Source: Parietichytrium sp. I65-24A (Eukaryota > Sar > Bigyra > Thraustochytrida > Thraustochytriidae). From it: a DNA stretch of 64,000 bases. A model generated the notes under the pieces. That model was not told the origin of the DNA. It ran no database searches and saw nothing but the letters and a program-made list of their open reading frames with translations. The stretch spans positions 181,501-245,500 of the forward strand of contig BLSF01000060.1 in assembly GCA_012862575.1 (NCBI GenBank). The letters run 5' to 3'. Positions within the stretch are counted from its first letter, which is position 1, and each line of letters starts with the position of its first letter. This document shows, piece after piece, positions 57,988 through 64,000 of this stretch. The translations under genes and the position numbers were made by a program.

Positions 57988-58070
57988 CTTGGCCAACGGC
58001 GCTCTAACGCCCAACTGCCCAACTACCCAACTGTCCTCGCCGCGTACTAGTACTCAGTACCCTCTCTCTT

Positions 58071-58101
<31 letters not shown>

Positions 58102-58686
58102 CTATGTTCTCTGACTTATGTATGTGAGATTATGTGAGATGCTCGCTGCAGAAAGCAATACCAACGGTGGACTATCCACACTACAGTCACTACAGGAAAA
58201 TCTTCGTTCGCCACTCTATCCGAACGAGGAGCTATTCCCTCTACACTACATGTACATGGTACCGGTACCGGTAATGCCCGCACATTGCTATAGCTGATAA
58301 TAATACGATCCCACAGTGGTATACTACGTGGCAGTTACCGAAATCGAATAATATCAGCGCCAGGAATCCGTAGGAAGCTTTCTAATCAACATCGTGAACG
58401 TCTTAACTACAGCTTCTGATACTGATACTCCTACGATCGATAGCTAGTGATAACTGCGCTATCGCCTTCCTACTATAAATAACCTGCTATTAGCCGTGGT
58501 GGTAGGTGGTAGGTGGTAGCTGATAGCGTGGATGTTATGTTAAGAGACGGCTATGAAGACCTATGAAGCACAGTATGTAAAAGTGTTTGTCCAATGGAAA
58601 GAAAGGAAAGAGTGAAAAGCAAAGTGCGAGAAGATGAGTGAGATAAGGAGATAAGTGGAGACGGGGATAAAGGGATAAGGAAGGCG
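57988..58686. other. Divergent spacer of DCP1 and POP4
   Basis: Contains a (TATC)n run at about 58071-58102, the nested palindrome GGTACCGGTACCGGTAA at 58259-58275 with two overlapping TACCGGTA copies, and many short palindromes between 58280 and 58520. It probably holds both promoters. No gene seen. Confidence 0.6.
58071..58102. repeat. (TATC)n microsatellite
   Basis: About eight TATC units in the leader of the DCP1 gene. Confidence 0.9.
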
Positions 58687-59283
58687 ATGGAGAGCAGAGG
58701 CAAACGACTGGATCGCGTCCTTTCGCAGCTGGTTTCGCACCGAGTATTGGACAATGTGCTTGACTCGGTGCGAAACAAGGCGCTCACGTTGGAGATCGCA
58801 AGGCAAGACTTGAGCAAGGAAGCACGAAAGGAGCGCAAGGCACGAAGAGCGGCAAAGGATCGAAACGCACTCAGACTTCCGAGACAAAAGCGGAAAGAAT
58901 TACTCGCCAGGGCATTGGCCTCTATCGAATGGTCAAGAGGGCTGACTCAACTCAACGTCAAAGGCCGCGGAGCTCATACTTCCCTCCCCAAATCAGCAAA
59001 ATCGATCGAAGGGGATGAACTTTACAACCTTGCTAGCAAGCAGGCCGCGCGTTCCGACAAGCTTCGAAAGCTCGATTTGCGCGGAGCAAGTATCGTAGTG
59101 TTCCACACGAGAGGATCAGATTGCAGAACCGGGATCAGAGGGGTTGTCGTGCACGTGTCAGCGAACACCTTTGTAGTCTCCCGTGAACAGGGGAAGCTAA
59201 TGCGATTCCCGAAAGCTGGCACCAAAATCGCCTTGGCAGGGGAAGAAGACTACCCTTTCTGGACGGACATCTTGAATAAGTGA
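58687..59283 (+). CDS. POP4: RNase P/MRP subunit POP4 (Rpp29)
   Basis: A 198-residue protein; the ATG at 58687 is the first in frame. The N-terminal half is very basic (KEARKERKARRAAKDRN, LPRQKRKELLARAL), which fits RNA binding and a nucleolar signal. The C-terminal half (about 125-190) is the Rpp29/Sm-like barrel: LDLRGASIVVFHTRGSDC, then RTGIRGVVVHVSANTFVV and MRFPKAGTKIAL, matching the order of strands in POP4 and archaeal Rpp29. The protein works in RNase P (tRNA 5' processing) and RNase MRP (rRNA processing) with Rpp21. The length fits the family (about 200-220). SLX9 lies 690 bases downstream on the same strand. Confidence 0.85.
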   Translation: MESRGKRLDRVLSQLVSHRVLDNVLDSVRNKALTLEIARQDLSKEARKERKARRAAKDRNALRLPRQKRKELLARALASIEWSRGLTQLNVKGRGAHTSLPKSAKSIEGDELYNLASKQAARSDKLRKLDLRGASIVVFHTRGSDCRTGIRGVVVHVSANTFVVSREQGKLMRFPKAGTKIALAGEEDYPFWTDILNK

Positions 59284-59969
59284 GCGTTGCTTTCAATAGC
59301 TCGCTTCCCTAGCTAGAGATGGCCTCGAAGACGCCGAAGGAGCGCAAAATCAGATTTGGGTTGACAGGATAGATGGAGACCATAGCAGCGAGCCCGACAA
59401 AGTGGACACGCACTTGCGCCTGTCGATTCTTCGACGCCCAATGCCGACATGGAGAAGACAGACACTTGGCTCCGAAGCAAAGTTCGGATGGGCGTCCACA
59501 ACAGCCGGGTTGATTGGAGCTCATTCTCACGAGAGGACGAGAGGACGATGTTGACAATGCCAGTATAAACGCAAAAAGACTCGAGGGGCAACTTGAGACG
59601 AGACGCGCGCAGCAATATATCAAGTTCGCAACCCACGTTCCCTGAATATCGACTGACGGAATCCCAAAATCCCGCTTCTTGCAAGTAACACACAAGTCCG
59701 CCGTTCATTTACTGTTAATTTTTTCAAAACTAACTGACTGTGATTCTGTTTAGTGTTTACGTAAAAAGGGTGTCGAATTGTTATAGTATTGTTACATGCG
59801 CTAAGAAACTCTCGTTTACCACCCATTCACCCATCTTTAGAATAATCTGTATAATCGTAAGCGTTCCGCTATTACTGGCTTGAAGATGAAGGCTGCGAGG
59901 TCAGCAAATTTTCGCTGGGGTGCTCGCGTACAGTGAACATACTGGGCATAGAAACGAGCATATTGTAAA
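59284..59969. other. Spacer between POP4 and SLX9
   Basis: Minus-strand frames near 59309-59708 overlap each other in different registers and show no family motif; left uncalled. No repeat of note. Confidence 0.5.
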
Positions 59970-60404
59970 ATGCCAAAGGCATCACGCGTGAAGAAGGCCG
60001 CCCGGGCGGCATACGCTGTCCCGAAAGGCGATGGTAAGACTCTGTCCGTGAAGGCGAAGCGGGAGGAGCGCAGGGCAAACTTTTTGGACAAGTTGGACCG
60101 CACCCAGAAAGGCATCAAGAAGGACAAACAGGTCAAGGAGGTAGGGAGCGCCCTTGCGTCCGTGGATAATCTGTCAGAGGCGCTGAAGGCGTTCGAGAAG
60201 GAGGTGGAGAAGACGGCGTCGACAGGCAAAGGGGAGGCCGGCGCAGTCAGGAAGTCAAAGACTGGGAGAGTCTCGCTGAAGAAGCGAAAGGAGATCCAGA
60301 GGGAAGAGATCAACCTGCTCAAGCAAGTAATGCAGCACCCTGCAATGAAGGAGAACCCATACGCTGCTATCAAGGAGCACCTTACCAACACATTTGTGGA
60401 ATAA
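59970..60404 (+). CDS. SLX9: SLX9/FAM207A-type ribosome biogenesis protein
   Basis: A 144-residue, Lys/Arg/Ala-rich protein without membrane segments. The N-terminus MPKASRVKKAARAAY is basic, followed by a KREERRANFLDKLDRTQKGI helix. The C-terminal family signature is clear: RKEIQREEINLLKQVMQHPA with a KENPYAAIKEHLTNT end, matching the F.xNP.xAI..HL.NT pattern of Slx9. Yeast Slx9 is a nucleolar pre-40S factor needed for ITS1 cleavage and 40S export. The length is close to the family norm. The neighbouring POP4 gene is also an RNA-processing gene, but the genes are too far apart to be co-transcribed with certainty. Confidence 0.8.
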   Translation: MPKASRVKKAARAAYAVPKGDGKTLSVKAKREERRANFLDKLDRTQKGIKKDKQVKEVGSALASVDNLSEALKAFEKEVEKTASTGKGEAGAVRKSKTGRVSLKKRKEIQREEINLLKQVMQHPAMKENPYAAIKEHLTNTFVE

Positions 60405-60695
60405 ATCGCACGAGAACCAACCCGCACTGATACATGTGCATTGTATATATCGTCGAATCCTGGCGAGCAAAGTGTTTCTCCTTCGCAGACGTTGTAACTG
60501 ACTTTCGAGAGGTCAAAACCTTAAAATCTTCTCAACCAGACATCTCATTTAAAAAAAAAGTAAAACTTCGGCTATGCAAGTCATTCTTCAATTTAGCTAA
60601 AAAAAATCAAAACAAATTTCATAAAAGGTCAATCAAATGAAAGAAATAGAGAACCCCCTCCTCAACAACAAAAGAGACGGGGGCGTAGAGCAGTA
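60405..60695. other. A/T-rich convergent spacer
   Basis: A-rich runs near 60549-60560 and 60598-60612 between SLX9 and the ankyrin gene. No gene seen. Confidence 0.5.
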
Positions 60696-62339
60696 CTAAT
60701 TCGGTCTCACTTGACTCGTAGCGTCTTGCAAGGAGCCCGAGGAGTGTGAAAGGAATGACTCAAAAAGATGTGGCGTCTTGCGGGCTCGATGCGGGCTACG
60801 ACGCGGGTGGGACTCCTCCCGCATCTGGGTTACGTCTGGGTCGTCAAAAATTTCGAGCACCTCGAAACGATTGTCTTCTACGGCAGCGCTTCGGGGGTCT
60901 TGCCCGAGGGAATCCTTCGTGTCCAGCTCTATCCTACCGTCTCGAAGCAAGATTTCGCAAGACCCAGGCTGGTTGGCTCTCACTGCGACATGCAGAGGAG
61001 TCTCCCCATCATCGTTAGCTGCATTAATGTCGGCACCGTGCTTGAGCAGACTTTGTAGGGCCACCTTGTTTCCGATCATCGCTGCAGCATGAAGCGGACG
61101 AGCGCCGTCAGGCGCAGCGCAATTAATGTCGAATATATTGGGATACTCTGCAAGTAGACACATGACCTCGGGGACCAATTTGGTGCCAAAAGTGGCCAAG
61201 ATGTGGTATGAAGACTTTCCGCCAACGCCGGCCTTTTCGCATTCTTTGAGAAGCGTCTCTTCGTTGCGCTCGACGATGTACTGAAGCATAACCTTTAGGA
61301 CGTCATAAGAAGCATGAAAGCACGCTTTATGCCAGGCGGAGTAGCCCGCATTGTCCAATTCATACGGGCTCGCTCCAGCCTGCAAAAGCAACTTTACACA
61401 CTCCGCAGAGTACGGGCTCGCGGAGATTGCAGATCGATGCAAAGGAGTGAGTCCGTATCTATCGTACACATTGCTGACCAATGCTCCGTTCGCGAGCAAG
61501 ATCTCAACGACCTTGAGATTGTTTGTGTTTACACTTGCGCACGCTGTGTGCAAGGGAAGAAAGCCACGCTCTCTGTCAGTAGCGCGATTTACTAACAAAA
61601 ACTTGGACTGTCGCTCGAGGGGTTCGAGTAATACTGCAAGTGTCTCCGCTGCGCCGACCCTGCATAGGACATGAAGAATCGTTTCTCCAGAGCGATTGCG
61701 CCAGACCACAAGTGCTCGCTGGAAATCGCTCTCCTTCGCGATCACTTGCAAATCCGCCAATCGGCTCTCTGTAATGCATATCAAGCCGCGTCTCCAGGTT
61801 TGGGATTTTAGCGCCTGGATGCTTCCGGACCTGTCCCACTTCCACTTTGACTGTGTGCTCTTAAGTGGGCTGGATTTGGGGTTATTTGGCGGATTGGAAG
61901 CGATTGGGTTTTCCTTTTGCGGAACCTCACGGAGCACGAACTTGAGCCTACTCTTCCTCCCGCATCTCATTTTACGAAATCCTTTGCGCAGCCAGTGCCA
62001 CCCTCTGAAACAACAGCCTCCGTCATACCTTGCATCTCCATCGTCGCTCCCAGTCGACGTGGAGAGGAGTTCCTCGTTCAGCGATGACTTTTTCCTGCCC
62101 GATATTATTGAGTTCTCGTCCCCGGCCGGCTGCGAGCCCGAACCGGAGGATTCTGTTATTATTCCTGTCATCGACCTGGCGGAGGAGATAGGCTCCTCCG
62201 GTGAGCACAGTGACGGTGGGCACGTGTTGCCGCGCAGCAGCACTGGCTTCACCTCCACCACGCTTCGCTCTTCCGGCGTGACATCCGCAGCCACTTCGCC
62301 CTGCTGGGAGTCCTCCACTCTATCGCTCCCTTTCAGCAT
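60696..62339 (-). CDS. Ankyrin-repeat protein
   Basis: A 547-residue protein from the ATG at 62339. Residues 1-200 are Ser/Lys/Gly-rich and probably disordered, with a basic patch (WLRKGFRKMRCGRKSRLKF, about 114-132). From about 210 to 500 there are seven or so ankyrin repeats, several with textbook ends: GFLPLHTACASVNTNNLKVV, YGLTPLHRSAISASPYSAEC, GYSAWHKACFHASYDVLKVM, GARPLHAAAMIGNKVALQSL and GETPLHVAVRANQPGSCEIL. The last 45 residues are Arg/His/Ser-rich. No membrane, kinase or ubiquitin-ligase domain is visible, so it is probably an adaptor. Ankyrin repeats give no orthology here. Confidence 0.85.
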   Translation of the reverse strand: MLKGSDRVEDSQQGEVAADVTPEERSVVEVKPVLLRGNTCPPSLCSPEEPISSARSMTGIITESSGSGSQPAGDENSIISGRKKSSLNEELLSTSTGSDDGDARYDGGCCFRGWHWLRKGFRKMRCGRKSRLKFVLREVPQKENPIASNPPNNPKSSPLKSTQSKWKWDRSGSIQALKSQTWRRGLICITESRLADLQVIAKESDFQRALVVWRNRSGETILHVLCRVGAAETLAVLLEPLERQSKFLLVNRATDRERGFLPLHTACASVNTNNLKVVEILLANGALVSNVYDRYGLTPLHRSAISASPYSAECVKLLLQAGASPYELDNAGYSAWHKACFHASYDVLKVMLQYIVERNEETLLKECEKAGVGGKSSYHILATFGTKLVPEVMCLLAEYPNIFDINCAAPDGARPLHAAAMIGNKVALQSLLKHGADINAANDDGETPLHVAVRANQPGSCEILLRDGRIELDTKDSLGQDPRSAAVEDNRFEVLEIFDDPDVTQMREESHPRRSPHRARKTPHLFESFLSHSSGSLQDATSQVRPN

Positions 62340-64000
62340 TTCTCTTTCCTTTGACTTTCTTCAATTCCTCTGAATTCTGCTTTTTTGCCCTTGTCCTTCG
62401 CTCCAAAACTCAAATCTATCAAAACTCAAAACTCTGGGCCTTGCTCACAGACCTTCCGGCGTGACCGTAACCGTGCCCGAAGCCCTTCTTCTCTCGTGCA
62501 ATCGCGCGAAACTGTGCCAATTCGAGGACCCTCCTACCGTGTCTGCGGGGACTGCTTTGTGCTTCGCTGAATTATGTCTCTGCTTCTCCTCACTACTACA
62601 CTCACTCAGCAACTCAACTCATCCTTCACTATTTTCACTGTTTCCTCGGAATCGTCTGAAACAGACTCTTAACGCAAGCTTTAATAGACTACTATTGAGG
62701 AGCTCAGCAAGTCCATAGGAGTGTATAGGGCCTATCAGCTATAACTTTGGTAAACGTGCTGTGTTAGCACTCCCGTACAAAACCCGGACCAAATCGTTTA
62801 TTATTGGCTTTGAATGCGTCGAGTCTGGTGTGGTACAGTCTGGGGAAAGGAAAAAAGTGTTGAAATGTGGGGAATGCAATGGCTGTGTACCGGATGTTAC
62901 AGTCATCTACATATTCGCGTAGAAGCCACCCCACTGAGACTCCGTCCCACGAGAAACTTCAACCTCGGTCACCGACCAGATAACTAGCGCGTGATTAGCG
63001 TTTTACTAATGCTTGCAGGACCTTCTTTGCAGGCTCCGTCGCGCTACGTCCACTACGTCGAACTTAGCATGTCTCTGCAGTCTGCCTCAAACACCTCAGA
63101 GTCCAACACCAACATCTACTACACCAACACGAGATAAGTAGCAAGTCAAGATAAGACAAGAGACTCCCGGACCCAAGAGAGGTTGAACTTTAAGAACCTG
63201 GAAAACCTGGGGACCCCAGCTTTACAAGAGCATTGTTCGCTTCTGCCACGGTCATCTGTAGGACTGGAGGGCAGAGGGCGGGGCCTGCCATTTGGCGTAC
63301 ATACAGGCAGGCTGCTTCGAGCCGCTTTTTGAGTCAACACAGTCGAGCCGGGCAGAGCTGGATACCACAACAGCTTTGCTTGATTGACAGTGAGACATTT
63401 TCTTTCCAATTGAAAGCGAGAAGGAGTAACCTTTTGGTTTAGGAATCAGAGTCCAGAACTTCAGATTCACCAATTCAGAGGGTTCACTCAGATGTCGCAA
63501 AGCGGAATACTTGATCCAGAATCAGTGTAGCATGGAGTACTGCACCAAGCATTGTTTTCAAATCCAGGTTTTCACTCGCCACGCCAGAATAGCGGAATGC
63601 CGGAATGCCAGAGTGAAAAAGTTATCAAAATTCTCAAGATTCTCAAGGATCAGGATATTAATTCAAGAATCAGAAGAGTTTAAGAATTCAGGAGGTTCAG
63701 GAACCAAGGGCTCCAAGAGCACGAGCCCGATCTACTCTTGAGCTCTCGTTTTCCAGTCACGAGGGTTTCTTGGAGTTCCTCACTGCGCCAACAACACAAT
63801 TTCATCGCAGATGTAACGAAACTCCAATCAAAATATAATAATCACTTTCAACGAAAGAGCGCCCTCAGAGCCCCGCGCGTAGCCTGTTGTTCGTGGCGGG
63901 CGGTAGCAACAATCCACTATGAATTCACCCGCGGCGGCTGCAATGCGCTACCGTCTCCATTCGTCGCACTCGTTGCATGCAAGTTCAATTTTGTTGCATG
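62340..64000. other. 1.7-kb terminal spacer
   Basis: No supported gene up to the window end. It contains AAAACTCAAA repeats near 62403-62432, CGGAATGCCGGAATGCCAGA near 63593-63612 and TCTCAAGATTCTCAAGGATCAGGAT units near 63630-63660. The open frames present lack protein-like composition. Confidence 0.5.

Overview
The window is nuclear DNA from a small-genome photosynthetic eukaryote, and a unicellular red alga of the Porphyridium type is my best guess. That guess is inference, not proof. The evidence is: eukaryote-only machinery (COPI gamma, COG4, DCP1, Rap1, POP4, SLX9, TCTP, DDX56); a plastid-style HCF101 with a presequence-like N-terminus; about 26 genes in 64 kb on both strands; and almost no introns. 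Only two genes clearly need splicing. Spacers are full of short tandem repeats. I saw no rRNA, tRNA, CRISPR array, integrase, reverse transcriptase or transposase.

Layout. 0-8.6 kb: the end of a condensation-superfamily acyltransferase, ornithine decarboxylase with a long N-terminal extension, a neurochondrin-family protein, and an acidic single-pass membrane protein. 8.7-17.2 kb, all minus strand: COG4, a membrane J-protein, and two tandem paralogous multi-pass membrane proteins of unknown family. 18.7-24.2 kb: a three-exon (possibly four-exon) Rap1 telomere protein converging on a TPR-CS co-chaperone, then a stretch of broken or multi-exon coding sequence, then TCTP. 26.6-29.0 kb: a divergent pair of a SIS-domain sugar-phosphate isomerase and a CofD/YvcK-like protein with one in-frame intron. 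31.4-38.9 kb: a SAM-like protein, HCF101, transaldolase, and DDX56/Dbp9. 40.1-47.3 kb: a coiled-coil protein, COPI gamma and a secretory-pathway JmjC protein. 51-62.4 kb: a large unknown, probably nuclear protein, a small acidic-repeat ORF, a CorA/Mrs2 Mg2+ channel, DCP1, POP4, SLX9 and an ankyrin protein.

Most genes are single-copy housekeeping functions (polyamine synthesis, pentose-phosphate metabolism, Golgi traffic, RNA processing and decay, Fe-S delivery, Mg2+ transport) with no operon logic. The less ordinary parts are the tandem orphan membrane proteins with a shared cysteine pattern, the SIS/CofD divergent pair, the full-architecture Rap1, and two short DNA motifs (TACCGGTA and TTGTGAGGG) that recur in spacers. 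Starts were placed at ATG codons; several longer reading frames begin at GTG or TTG and were trimmed. All family calls come from motif reading by eye.
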